The notes under the pieces were generated by a model, which saw only the letters and a list, made by a program, of their open reading frames with translations, searched no databases and was not told the origin of the DNA. A stretch of DNA of 64,000 nucleotides from an uncultured Pelagibacteraceae bacterium (GTDB lineage: Bacteria > Pseudomonadota > Alphaproteobacteria > Pelagibacterales > Pelagibacteraceae): NCBI GenBank assembly GCA_902590395.1, contig CACIWQ010000001.1:106768-170767 (forward strand). Reading direction: 5' to 3'. Position 1 is the stretch's first letter. Every line of letters starts with the position of its first letter. Both the position numbers and the translations under genes were made by a program. Shown piece by piece: positions 10,145 to 20,275 of the stretch.

Positions 10145-11070
10145 TTACTTATAAAATTATTTATTGTGTCTACCGAACTTATATTAGTTATTTTAACATC
10201 TTTATTTATTTTTTTTACTAAACCTGAAAGCACTTTACCAGGGCCAATTTCAATAAAATGTTTAACACCATTTTTTATCATATAATTTACACCTTCTCTC
10301 CATCTAACCCTAGAAGTAATCTGCTCAACCAACAAAGATTTAATGGTATTGGTGTCATTTTCTTCTTTTGCTGTAACATTACTAATAATACTAGGTTTGG
10401 GTTCTATAAAATTAGTATTTTGGATTTTATCTTTCATTTTCGCTGAAGCTTCTCGCATTAACGAACAATGAAATGGAGCGCTGACGGGTAAAATAATTCC
10501 TCTTTTATTTTTTTGTTTTAAGTTTTGGTTTAAAATTTCAACATTTTTTTTTGTTCCACTTACAACTACTTGACCATCGCTATTATCATTAGCTATTTCA
10601 CATATTCCACCTTCTGGAAGTTTTTTTATTTCTTCTTCTATATCTCTTACAGACATACCTAGAACTGCCGTCATGGCACCTTGTCCACTTGGAACTGCAT
10701 TTTGCATTGCCTTGCCACGTTCATGTAATAGGTAGGCAGCTTTTTCAACTGATAAAGAACCAGAACATACAAGCGCTGTATACTCACCTAAAGAATGACC
10801 AGCAAAAAAACTTGAGCTATTTAAATTTAAATTAAAATTTTTATTTAGAACATTAAAAATAGAAACTCCAATTATCATAATTGCTGGCTGTGTATTTTGA
10901 GTTAATTTTAACTCTTCATCAGGGCCATTCAAAATAATATTTGAGAGTTTAAAACCCAAAGTTTGATCAACTATATCAAAATTTTTTTTTACGGAGTCAA
11001 ATTTAGCATAAAAATCAGATCCCATACCTACATACTGTGAGCCCTGACCAGGAAATAAAATTGCTTGCAT
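10141..11070 (-). CDS. fabD: Malonyl CoA-ACP transacylase
   Basis: LFPGQGSQYVGMG, FAGHSLGEYTALVCSG, APFHCSLM, IEIGPGKVLSGL. Confidence 0.97.
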   Translation of the reverse strand: MQAILFPGQGSQYVGMGSDFYAKFDSVKKNFDIVDQTLGFKLSNIILNGPDEELKLTQNTQPAIMIIGVSIFNVLNKNFNLNLNSSSFFAGHSLGEYTALVCSGSLSVEKAAYLLHERGKAMQNAVPSGQGAMTAVLGMSVRDIEEEIKKLPEGGICEIANDNSDGQVVVSGTKKNVEILNQNLKQKNKRGIILPVSAPFHCSLMREASAKMKDKIQNTNFIEPKPSIISNVTAKEENDTNTIKSLLVEQITSRVRWREGVNYMIKNGVKHFIEIGPGKVLSGLVKKINKDVKITNISSVDTINNFISK

Positions 11071-11207
11071 AAGATAATAAGACCTACAATATAATTAAAT
11101 TTTAATAGTTGTATATTGAAAATTTTAATAGTATAAAACTCGACCTCTACTAAGGAAAAGCAGCCTTATTAAAAAGAGATATATAATATGAGCCAAGGAA
11201 ATTATAG

Positions 11208-11570
11208 ATGAATTGTTACGAACACACTATTGTTGCAAAACAGGAACTGACTGAAAGTCAAAATAAGAAATTGCTTGAAAAATATCAAGATTTAATAAAT
11301 AAAAATTCCGGGAAAGTGATCAAAACAGAAGAATGGGGATTGAGAAATCTAGCTAAAAAAACAAAAAATAACTCTAAAGGTAATTACTTTCACATCAAGT
11401 TCGAAGGAGAGGGAAAAACTATACAAGAATTAGAAAGAGCAGAAAATATTGATGATTCTTTAATTAGGTTTTTAACTATAAAAGTAAAAAAACATGACTT
11501 AGAAACAAATTATTTTGAAAAGAAAGAAATACAAAAAACATCAAATTATGAAGAAAAACAAGAGATTTAA
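11208..11570 (+). CDS. rpsF: 30S ribosomal protein S6
   Basis: [18 protein letters not shown]...[27 protein letters not shown]; upstream of rpsR and rplI. Confidence 0.96.
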   Translation: MNCYEHTIVAKQELTESQNKKLLEKYQDLINKNSGKVIKTEEWGLRNLAKKTKNNSKGNYFHIKFEGEGKTIQELERAENIDDSLIRFLTIKVKKHDLETNYFEKKEIQKTSNYEEKQEI

Positions 11571-11820
11571 ATCTAAAAAAAAAACATCATCGAATTCAAA
11601 ATTAAGTTTATTCCAGAAACCAGGTATAAAGTTTTTTAGACCTTGCCCTTTGTCTGGTAAAAATGCACCAACAGTTGATTATAAAAATATTAAATTGTTA
11701 AAAAAATATATTTCAGAAAGTGGTAGAATTTTACCTTCGAGAATTACTGCCGTATCTCAAAAAAAACAAAAAGAATTATCTAGAGCAATCAAAAGAGCAA
11801 GACTTTTGTCATTGATATAA
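11548..11820 (+). CDS. rpsR: 30S ribosomal protein S18
   Basis: [61 protein letters not shown]; start moved to ATG 11548, overlapping rpsF. Confidence 0.96.
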   Translation: MKKNKRFKSKKKTSSNSKLSLFQKPGIKFFRPCPLSGKNAPTVDYKNIKLLKKYISESGRILPSRITAVSQKKQKELSRAIKRARLLSLI

Positions 11821-11826
11821 ATTATT

Positions 11827-12285
11827 ATGGAAGTGGTATTACTTGAAAATATTAAAAATCTCGGAAAAATAGGAGATATAGTAAAGGTTAGAAGAGGACA
11901 CGGACGTAATTTTCTGATCAAATTTGGAAAAGCATTAAAAGCTTCTAAAGAAAATATAGATATAGTAAATAAAAAAAAATCAGAGCTTAATGAAAAAAAT
12001 CTTGAGTTAAAAAAAGTTGCTAAAAAGACTTACGATATTATAAATAATGCAAAATACAAATTTGCGAAAAGAGCTAAAGAAAACAACGAATTATACGGGT
12101 CTATTAAACCTCTAGAGTTATCAAAAAGTATAGAGGAAGTAAGTAAAGTAAAAATAAAACCATCCCAAATTGACCTTGGTAAAGAGATGAAAAAAATAGG
12201 TTTCTACGAAGCCACAATTAATTTACATGCCGAAATTCAAGCTAAAATTCATATTGAGGTTGTAAAAGAAGAAGACAAAACTTAA
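11827..12285 (+). CDS. rplI: 50S ribosomal protein L9
   Basis: MEVVLLENIKNLGKIGDIVKVRRGHGRNFLI. Confidence 0.97.
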   Translation: MEVVLLENIKNLGKIGDIVKVRRGHGRNFLIKFGKALKASKENIDIVNKKKSELNEKNLELKKVAKKTYDIINNAKYKFAKRAKENNELYGSIKPLELSKSIEEVSKVKIKPSQIDLGKEMKKIGFYEATINLHAEIQAKIHIEVVKEEDKT

Positions 12286-12316
12286 ATTTTTAATATTTTT
12301 TTTCCACAGAATATTT

Positions 12317-12344
12317 ACCTCGTGTATAACTTTGAGGTTTTTTT
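12317..12344 (+). terminator. Candidate intrinsic terminator after rpsF-rpsR-rplI
   Basis: ACCTC-(12 nt)-GAGGT inverted repeat followed by a T7 run. Confidence 0.6.
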
Positions 12345-12380
12345 AATTATTTTTATGGTATTAAATGATCAAAAATAATT

Positions 12381-13817
12381 ATGTCTTCTCAACCATTTAA
12401 AATAATTCAAGGATCGCAAGGGCAGATGCCTTGCAATATTGAAGCTGAACAAGCTCTTATAGGTTCGATCCTGGTCTCAAATGAACTATATGATGAGATC
12501 GCACCTATAATTAATTCACAAAAGTTTTTTGATCCTATTCATATAAAAATTTTCGAAACTATTGAAATGCTGATAGGTAAAGGTCTTTTGGCTAATCCTG
12601 TCACGTTAAAGAATCATTTTGAAAATGACAAAGGGTTACAGCAATTAGGAGGACAAGAATATTTAGTTAAAATTACTAAATTTTCAACCACTTCTCCAAA
12701 ACAGGTTTTAGATTATGCTAACATAGTTCATGAAATGCATGTCCGTAGAGAATTAATTAAAATATCTGAAAATGTTTTAAATGAGGCCTCAAATAAAAAT
12801 GAAGCTATTTCTTCTGGAGAGGAGATGATCCAGAATGCTGAAAAATCTTTATTTGATCTAGCCGAGAGAGGACATTTTAATCGATCTTTTTTGAAATTTG
12901 AGAATGCTCTTAAACAAACGATTGAAATGGCAAGAAATGCATATCAAAACGAAGAAGGTATTGTTGGTGTTCCAACTGGTCTAACAGATTTAGACTCCAG
13001 ATTAGGTGGCATGCACAAACAAGACTTAATAATTATTGCTGGTAGACCATCAATGGGTAAAACCGCTCTGGCTACTAATATAGCTTTTCATGCTGCTAAA
13101 AATATTGAAAAAAAGGGATCAAAATCTACAGTTGCCTTTTTTTCTTTAGAGATGTCATCAGAGCAGTTGTCTACACGGATATTGTCTGAACAATCTAGAA
13201 TAAGATCAAATGATATTAGAAGAGGTAAGGTTTCAGAAAAAGAATTTGAGCAATTTATAGAAACATCTAAAAATATATACAATTTGCCTTTATATATAGA
13301 TGAGACTCCCGCTATTTCTATTTCGGCAATCAGCAATAGATCTAGAAGAATAAAAAGACTTTTTGGTTTAGATTTAATTGTGATTGACTACATTCAATTA
13401 ATGAGATCTTCGGGAAATAGAAGAAATGACGGAAGAGTCCAAGAAATTTCCGAAATAACTCAAGGTCTAAAAGCTTTAGCAAAAGAACTTGACGTACCTG
13501 TTCTTGCATTATCACAGCTCTCAAGAGCTGTTGAACAACGCGATGATAAAAAGCCACAGTTAGCTGACCTGAGAGAATCGGGTTCTATTGAACAAGATGC
13601 AGATGTTGTTATGTTTGTTTATAGAGCAGCCTATTATCTTGAAAGAAAGGAACCAACTCTGGGATCTATAGAACATGCAGAATGGCAGCAAAAAATGGAT
13701 GAAATTTCTAGCCTAGCAGAAATAATGATAAGTAAACAAAGGCATGGGCCTACAGGAAATGTTAAAGTCGAATTTGAAGCAATGTATACTAAGTTTAAGG
13801 ACTTAGAAAATAGGTAA
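12381..13817 (+). CDS. dnaB: Replicative DNA helicase
   Basis: GRPSMGKTALATN Walker A, LIVIDYIQLM, LSQLSRAVEQRDDKKPQLADLRESGSIEQDADVV. Confidence 0.98.
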   Translation: MSSQPFKIIQGSQGQMPCNIEAEQALIGSILVSNELYDEIAPIINSQKFFDPIHIKIFETIEMLIGKGLLANPVTLKNHFENDKGLQQLGGQEYLVKITKFSTTSPKQVLDYANIVHEMHVRRELIKISENVLNEASNKNEAISSGEEMIQNAEKSLFDLAERGHFNRSFLKFENALKQTIEMARNAYQNEEGIVGVPTGLTDLDSRLGGMHKQDLIIIAGRPSMGKTALATNIAFHAAKNIEKKGSKSTVAFFSLEMSSEQLSTRILSEQSRIRSNDIRRGKVSEKEFEQFIETSKNIYNLPLYIDETPAISISAISNRSRRIKRLFGLDLIVIDYIQLMRSSGNRRNDGRVQEISEITQGLKALAKELDVPVLALSQLSRAVEQRDDKKPQLADLRESGSIEQDADVVMFVYRAAYYLERKEPTLGSIEHAEWQQKMDEISSLAEIMISKQRHGPTGNVKVEFEAMYTKFKDLENR

Positions 13818-13831
13818 CTTTAACTTTTTCA

Positions 13832-16285
13832 ATGCTTAAGGATTTTTATAAAAATTTAATAATTGAAAAGCCAAGATTTACATTATTAATTCTCGTTTTT
13901 TTGTTAATTGGATTTGGGTATTATTCAAAAGATTTTCAACTAGATGCATCATCAGATACTTTGTTGTTAGAAAATGACCCAGATTTAAAATATTTAAGAG
14001 AAGTAAATTCTAAATATAAATCGAAAGATTTTTTGGTCTTAACTTACACGCCAAAAAATGATTTATTAGACTCCGAAACAATAAAAAATCTTACAGACCT
14101 AAAAAATGATTTAAAAAATTTAAGTTGGTCCAATAATGTAATAACAATTTTGGATGTGCCTTTACTCAAAAATAATGATGATCCACTAGCAGAAAGAATA
14201 AAAAATTTTAAAACTTTATCAAGTGTTGACGTTGATAAAGAAAGAGGATTTGAAGAAATCATAAATAGCCCAATTTATAAGGAATTTGTAATTAGTAAAG
14301 ACGGCAAAACTAGCGGAATACTAGTTTATATTGAAACAGACGAAAAATTATACAACTTAATAAAAGTAAAAAATATTTACCTAGATAAAAAAAATAATAA
14401 AAAATTAACCGTCGAAGATAAAAAGAAATATAAAGAATTTTTAAAAGAATATGATAGTTACAAAAAATCATATAACCGTAAAAATCATCAAAATATTAAC
14501 GAAATTAGAGAAATAATATTAAAATATCAAAATACAGCTAAAATTCATTTGGGTGGTATACCAATGATAGCTGATGACATGATGACATTTATAAAAAATG
14601 ACATATTAGTTTTTGGCGCTGGTGTTTTTTTATTTATTGTTTGTACACTTTGGTTTGTTTTCAGAAGTTTGCTATGGGTTTTTATTCCTCTTTTGAGTTG
14701 TTTTTTTGCAGTTTTAATCATGGTTGGATTATTAGGATTGGTAGGTTGGAAAGTAACAGTAATATCCTCCAATTTTATAGCCTTGATGCTTATCCTTACT
14801 ATGGCCATGAATATTCATATGAGTGTTAGATATTTGCAATTCAAAAAAGAAAATCCGAATATTTCAAATAGTGAAGCGATATTGTGGACTTCTGGAAAAA
14901 TGTTTTGGCCAATACTTTATACTGTTCTAACAACTATTTGCGCATTTCTGTCTCTTATATTTAGTGACATCAAGCCTATTATTGATTTCGGTTGGATGAT
15001 GACAGTGGGTTTAATAGTTTCGTTAACTGTAACTTTTACCTTGCTTCCTGCAATTTTAAATATTTTAAGTAAAGAAAACGCTAATTATAAAAGTGAAAAA
15101 AAATCAAAAATTACTTCTTTCCTAAGTAAAGTTGCACAAAAAAATACTAAAACCATCTTTCTCTCTGCTTTATTTGTTATAGTTGTGAGTGTAATAGGCA
15201 TTTCAAAATTAGAGGTAGAAAATAGTTTTATTAATTATTTTGATAAGGAAACTGAAATTTACAAAGGAATGAAGTTGATTGATGATGAGCTCGGCGGAAC
15301 CACTCCGCTTGATGTTATTATAAAATTTCCAGAAAAAGAAATAAAAGATGATACTGAAGATGATTTTGATGGTTGGGATGATGATGAAAAAGATGAAGAA
15401 AAATATTGGTTTACTAGAAATAAAATAGATAAGATTACTAAGGTACATGATTATTTAGATGATCTGCAAGCTGTTGGTAAGGTAATATCTTTTGCTTCTA
15501 TGGTTAGAGTTGCTGAAGATTTAAATGATGGAAAAAAATTGCAAGGATTAGAAATGGGAGTCCTTTATACTAAAATTCCAGATTCAATAAAAAAAGAAAT
15601 AATTGATCCATATATATCGATTAAAAATAATGAAGCTAGAATAAGCCTGAGAGTTATGGATTCTAAAAAAGATTTAAGAAGAAATGAATTAATAAAAAAA
15701 ATTAATTATGATTTAGAAAATCAATTAGGTTTAGATAAAACTGAATTTAAATTGGCTGGGGTTCTTATACTTTTTAACAATCTTTTACAAAGTCTATTTA
15801 AATCACAAATATTAACGCTAGGTGTTGTAATGGCTGGTATTACTTTTATGTTTTTAATACTTTTTAGAAATATAACTTTGTCATTGATTGGTGTTGTGCC
15901 TAATTTCATGGCCGCTTTCCTTATTTTAGGCATCATTGGTTTGCTAGAAATACCTCTTGATATGATGACCATTACTATAGCTGCAATTACAATCGGTATA
16001 GCTGTAGATAACAGCATACATTATATTTATAGGTTTAAAGAAGAATTTAAAAAAATTAATAATTACAATCAAACTCTCGAGAAATGTCATAATACAGTTG
16101 GTATAGCTATTTTAAACACATCCATAACAATCGTATTTGGTTTTTCAATACTTGTTTTGTCTAATTTTATTCCAACTATCTATTTTGGAGTATTTACAGG
16201 TATTGCAATGCTTTTAGCGATGATTTCCGTTTTAACACTTTTACCAAAATTAATTTTGGTAGTAAAACCTTTTGGCAATGAGTGA
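13832..16285 (+). CDS. RND-superfamily (MMPL) exporter
   Basis: Two repeats of the RND membrane domain; TITIAAITIGIAVDNSIHYIYRFKEEF; MMPL-type layout. Confidence 0.85.
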   Translation: MLKDFYKNLIIEKPRFTLLILVFLLIGFGYYSKDFQLDASSDTLLLENDPDLKYLREVNSKYKSKDFLVLTYTPKNDLLDSETIKNLTDLKNDLKNLSWSNNVITILDVPLLKNNDDPLAERIKNFKTLSSVDVDKERGFEEIINSPIYKEFVISKDGKTSGILVYIETDEKLYNLIKVKNIYLDKKNNKKLTVEDKKKYKEFLKEYDSYKKSYNRKNHQNINEIREIILKYQNTAKIHLGGIPMIADDMMTFIKNDILVFGAGVFLFIVCTLWFVFRSLLWVFIPLLSCFFAVLIMVGLLGLVGWKVTVISSNFIALMLILTMAMNIHMSVRYLQFKKENPNISNSEAILWTSGKMFWPILYTVLTTICAFLSLIFSDIKPIIDFGWMMTVGLIVSLTVTFTLLPAILNILSKENANYKSEKKSKITSFLSKVAQKNTKTIFLSALFVIVVSVIGISKLEVENSFINYFDKETEIYKGMKLIDDELGGTTPLDVIIKFPEKEIKDDTEDDFDGWDDDEKDEEKYWFTRNKIDKITKVHDYLDDLQAVGKVISFASMVRVAEDLNDGKKLQGLEMGVLYTKIPDSIKKEIIDPYISIKNNEARISLRVMDSKKDLRRNELIKKINYDLENQLGLDKTEFKLAGVLILFNNLLQSLFKSQILTLGVVMAGITFMFLILFRNITLSLIGVVPNFMAAFLILGIIGLLEIPLDMMTITIAAITIGIAVDNSIHYIYRFKEEFKKINNYNQTLEKCHNTVGIAILNTSITIVFGFSILVLSNFIPTIYFGVFTGIAMLLAMISVLTLLPKLILVVKPFGNE

Positions 16286-16826
16286 CATTGTAGAATTTAT
16301 ACAAAATAGTATATCAGCATTTGATTTAATTGTTTTTTTAATTATTGTTTATTCTATGGTGCAAAGTGCAGCTAAAGGCTTTATGTTGAGTCTTTTGTCT
16401 TTTTCGAAATGGCTTCTTGCGTTAGTAATAACTATTATTTTGGTACCTAAATTAAATCCTTGGGTACAGGAATATATAGAATCAAGATTTATAACTGATA
16501 TAGGTTTGGGGATTTTTGTTTACATAATTTCTTTGTTTGTAATAATAAATATTGGCAAAGCTATAAGTAACGCAGTAACCTATTCAGGACTCGGCTCGGT
16601 TGATAAAATTTTTGGTTTAATTTTTGGAGTTTTCAAAGGATATGTTTTCTGTGTTTGTATTTTTTCTTTGTTCAACTGGTTTTACCCACATCAAAATTGG
16701 CCTATAAAAACCGATGATGCTTATTCCTTTGAAATAATATACAAAGGGAGTGTGTTTTTGATCGACGAATTCCCAAACAGCAAAGATTACTACGATAAAA
16801 CTGAGGAAAAAATAGAAAAAATCTAA
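16278..16826 (+). CDS. cvpA: CvpA family membrane protein
   Basis: CvpA-type small multispan protein directly upstream of purF. Confidence 0.85.
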   Translation: MSDIVEFIQNSISAFDLIVFLIIVYSMVQSAAKGFMLSLLSFSKWLLALVITIILVPKLNPWVQEYIESRFITDIGLGIFVYIISLFVIINIGKAISNAVTYSGLGSVDKIFGLIFGVFKGYVFCVCIFSLFNWFYPHQNWPIKTDDAYSFEIIYKGSVFLIDEFPNSKDYYDKTEEKIEKI

Positions 16827-18260
16827 ATGGGCAGACTAAGAGAGGAATGTGGAATTTTTGGTATTTTCAATAATACTGATGCTGCCAAGCTAACTGCATT
16901 GGGATTGCATGCCCTACAACATAGAGGACAAGAAGGTTGTGGGATAGTCACTTGTGACGATAAAAAATTTTATAGCGAAAGAAGACTTGGACTGGTTGGA
17001 GATAATTTTACTAAAGGAAAAGTTTTAGAAAAATTGCCCGGAAATTATGCTATCGGACATAATCGATATTCAACGGCAGGCAATAATTTTATAAAAAATA
17101 TACAGCCATTTTTTGCTGATCTACATACTGGAGGAATAAGCATAGCCCACAACGGAAATCTAAGTAATGCTAATAGTCTTAGAGAAGAATTGGTTAAAAA
17201 TGGATCAATTTTTCAGACAACTTCCGACACAGAAACTATAGTTCAACTTATAGCTAGATCAAAAAGATCGAAAATAGTAGATAAAATAATTGAATCACTT
17301 TTTCAGATACAGGGTGGTTATGCTTTGACTATTTTAACAAATAAAAAATTAATTGGAATTAGAGATCCTTTTGGGATTAGACCTTTGATATTAGGAAAAC
17401 TAAATAAGTCCTATGTTTTGGCCTCAGAAACTTGTGCTTTAGATATAATTGGCGCAAAATTTGTCAGAGAAATTGAAAATGGTGAAATAGTCGTTATAAC
17501 TGATAACGGTATAGAAAGCATAAAACCCTTTCCTAAAATTAAAGAGCGACCATGCATTTTCGAATATATATACTTTGCTAGGCCTGATAGCATCATAAAA
17601 AACATCAGCGTTTATGAATACAGAAAAAAATTAGGGCAAGAATTAGCTAGTGAATCTCATATAGATTCAGATCTAATAGTACCAGTTCCAGATTCTGGGG
17701 TGCCGGCTGCAATAGGTTACTCTGAAAAGATTAAAAAAAATGTTGAATTGGGAATTATAAGAAATCATTATGTTGGAAGAACCTTTATTGAGCCAACTCA
17801 ACAAATAAGAAGTTTAGGGGTTAAATTAAAACACAGCGTAAACAAGACCCTTATTAAAAACAAAAGCCTAGTTTTAATTGACGATTCTCTTGTTAGAGGA
17901 ACAACTTCAGTAAAAATTATTCAAATGTTATACGAGTTCGGAGCAAAAGAAGTTCATTTAAGAGTCGCATCGCCTCCCATAAAATATCCTGATTACTATG
18001 GTGTAGATACCCCAAGTAAAGAAGAGTTATTAGCTTCTAAGTTTGATTTGGAAGGTATGAGAAAATTTATAAATGTAAAAACTTTACAATTTTTGTCGCT
18101 AGAAGGTTTATATAAATCTATGGGATTTAAAAGCAGAAACTCAATTTATCCCCAATTTACTGACCACTGCTTTACTGGTGATTATCCTGTAAAACCGATA
18201 GATGCTTTTGATAAAGACTACTATGAAAAAAAATTGTCTTACATGTCGTCAAAAGTCTAA
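16827..18260 (+). CDS. purF: Amidophosphoribosyltransferase
   Basis: REECGIFGIFNN N-terminal Cys nucleophile, LQHRGQEGCGIV, VLIDDSLVRGTTSVKI PRPP site. Confidence 0.98.
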   Translation: MGRLREECGIFGIFNNTDAAKLTALGLHALQHRGQEGCGIVTCDDKKFYSERRLGLVGDNFTKGKVLEKLPGNYAIGHNRYSTAGNNFIKNIQPFFADLHTGGISIAHNGNLSNANSLREELVKNGSIFQTTSDTETIVQLIARSKRSKIVDKIIESLFQIQGGYALTILTNKKLIGIRDPFGIRPLILGKLNKSYVLASETCALDIIGAKFVREIENGEIVVITDNGIESIKPFPKIKERPCIFEYIYFARPDSIIKNISVYEYRKKLGQELASESHIDSDLIVPVPDSGVPAAIGYSEKIKKNVELGIIRNHYVGRTFIEPTQQIRSLGVKLKHSVNKTLIKNKSLVLIDDSLVRGTTSVKIIQMLYEFGAKEVHLRVASPPIKYPDYYGVDTPSKEELLASKFDLEGMRKFINVKTLQFLSLEGLYKSMGFKSRNSIYPQFTDHCFTGDYPVKPIDAFDKDYYEKKLSYMSSKV

Positions 18261-18269
18261 AAAAATAAT

Positions 18270-19622
18270 TTAATTAAATCCTAATATTTTTGGTTTTTCA
18301 GTTAGTATGTAAAGGGATCCATTGCTTATTATTGGAGAAGTTGAAATTTCATCTCCAATCTTTTTAATTTCTTCAACTTGTCCTGATGTGGCAGAAGATA
18401 CAATCAAATAACCATTTTTTGTTGCAGCATAAATTTTTCCTGATCCTAATATAAATCCTGATATATTAGTAATACGTTTTCTTTTTTTTAAAGATTTCAA
18501 AATATTAGTTGACCATAAAACTTTTCCAGAAAGTCTATCCAAATTTAAAAAATATCCACTATCTGTTACGATAAAAACATTTTGGCCGTCTATAACAGGC
18601 GTGTTTGTTGAGCCAATATCCTGCTTCCAGTTAAGGTAACCAGTATTTAGATTAAATGAAAAAATTGATGAAGATGTACATAAAATTAAATCGTCATCTT
18701 TAATAATAATATCTGATGATTTAAAAAAATCGGTATTATGATCAAAAGTTGCGTCTGTCGTATTTAAAGACCATTCGACTTGACCACTTTCAGCACGCAC
18801 TTTCAATAAATCTCCTGAAGAGTTTAGCATAAAAAGGTCATTCTTTTTTGAAATAGCTAAGCCTAAAAGACCTTGGGACTTAATAAACGAAGATATAGTA
18901 CGTATATCCCATATTTTATTTCCGTTTTCTGCATCCAAACACAGCAGTCTATTGTCCTGATTAACAACGTAAATTTTATTGTCAAAAATTTTTATATTTG
19001 ATCTAAGTGGGACGCCGTGGTTTTTGATCCAAATTAATTGTCCATTTACAAAATTAATGGCATAAATAAATCCAATATTATCAGCTATATAAATTTTATT
19101 TTCATAAATTGAAAAAGTTAAATTTTTATGTATTTTTTTATAAATTTTTTTATAGATATTTTTTTTCCAATTAACTTTTCCTGTTTGATTTATGCTAAAA
19201 ATATTTCCTGTATCATCAGTTAAGATAATATCATCTTCAAAAAAAAGAGGTTGTGAAAGAACTTTAGTTAAGAAAAACTTATTTTTTCCAATTTTTTTTT
19301 TTAAAAAATTATTATTAGTTCCTGACAAATAAGCATTTCCAGGAGAATTTTGTAGATTTGAACCGGACATTTTCCATGATGAAATATCCTTGGGGTTAGT
19401 TAATTTTGCCCTTTTTGTAGCTATAACTTCTTTTGTATAGATGGCGCTTGAAGAATAAATACTTACAAGATCTATTATTTGTTTTTGCTCTTTTTCTATT
19501 TCAGCTATTCTTTTTTTCTCTTTTTCAGAACCACTCCAAATACCAGTTACATTATCAAACGAACAGCCTGTAAACAAAATATATATATAAAAAAAAATTA
19601 AATATTTTATTTTTTTAATCAT
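18270..19622 (-). CDS. bamB: PQQ-repeat beta-propeller lipoprotein, BamB-like
   Basis: Lipobox-like FTGCS at N-terminus, repeated GQLIW/GNKIWD/GKVLWS propeller blades; next to YfgM-like gene. Confidence 0.75.
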   Translation of the reverse strand: MIKKIKYLIFFYIYILFTGCSFDNVTGIWSGSEKEKKRIAEIEKEQKQIIDLVSIYSSSAIYTKEVIATKRAKLTNPKDISSWKMSGSNLQNSPGNAYLSGTNNNFLKKKIGKNKFFLTKVLSQPLFFEDDIILTDDTGNIFSINQTGKVNWKKNIYKKIYKKIHKNLTFSIYENKIYIADNIGFIYAINFVNGQLIWIKNHGVPLRSNIKIFDNKIYVVNQDNRLLCLDAENGNKIWDIRTISSFIKSQGLLGLAISKKNDLFMLNSSGDLLKVRAESGQVEWSLNTTDATFDHNTDFFKSSDIIIKDDDLILCTSSSIFSFNLNTGYLNWKQDIGSTNTPVIDGQNVFIVTDSGYFLNLDRLSGKVLWSTNILKSLKKRKRITNISGFILGSGKIYAATKNGYLIVSSATSGQVEEIKKIGDEISTSPIISNGSLYILTEKPKILGFN

Positions 19623-20262
19623 TTTTGATTAGCATTAGTTGTGATTGAGCATAATCATATAACTTTATATCTAAATTTTTTAAGGATAAGACTTGTAAAT
19701 AATAATTTTTTGCATCTAAATTTTTTTCTTTTGAATAAAAATAGTCTCCAAGTAGCAACAATGCATGGGGCTTCCAAATAGAATCGTTTTTAATTAATGG
19801 ATTTAAAGATTTTGTTAATTCGTTATAGTCTACAAAATCAGATTGGTATAATGCTTTTTTAAAAATAATCAAATTTTTTATTTCTTTATCATATTTATTA
19901 TTTTCTAAAATATGATCAAAAAAACTTAATAGTTCTTTTTGATCAGAAAAAATATTTTCATTAATCATTAAAAAAAGAGATAATGTAGAGTATGTACTAT
20001 CATTAGCCAAAATTATTGTATTTAAAATTTCCTTCGCTTTTTCTTTGCTGCCATTTTTTAAGTAAATTTTAGCTTCTGCGTAATTTTCAGCTAAAAATAT
20101 TTTTTTTTCTTCTTTCGTGTGTAAATAATAAATAATTGAACCAGTAAAAATTAAAGCTACAAAAAAACATGAAAGAATCAAAATTTTATTATCATCATAA
20201 AATTTTTGGAATTTATTTTTTTTTGTTATTACGTATTGGGTCTCGTATAAATTTTCACTCAT
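19615..20262 (-). CDS. YfgM-like single-TM tetratricopeptide protein
   Basis: One N-terminal TM segment followed by a TPR-like helical region; adjacent to bamB-like gene. Confidence 0.65.
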   Translation of the reverse strand: MSENLYETQYVITKKNKFQKFYDDNKILILSCFFVALIFTGSIIYYLHTKEEKKIFLAENYAEAKIYLKNGSKEKAKEILNTIILANDSTYSTLSLFLMINENIFSDQKELLSFFDHILENNKYDKEIKNLIIFKKALYQSDFVDYNELTKSLNPLIKNDSIWKPHALLLLGDYFYSKEKNLDAKNYYLQVLSLKNLDIKLYDYAQSQLMLIKND

Positions 20263-20275
20263 ATAATTAATCTAC

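Noticed and set aside
9804-10154. 116-aa ORF antisense to fabG
   Set aside because: Overlaps a clear fabG on the opposite strand and has low-complexity composition; treated as a shadow ORF. Same for other 60-130 aa ORFs antisense to alaS, ppdK, glyS, aroC, ispA and purA.
12300-12308. TTTTCCACA before dnaB as a possible DnaA box/origin
   Set aside because: Single weak match (one mismatch to TTATCCACA) next to a poly-T tract; not enough to call.
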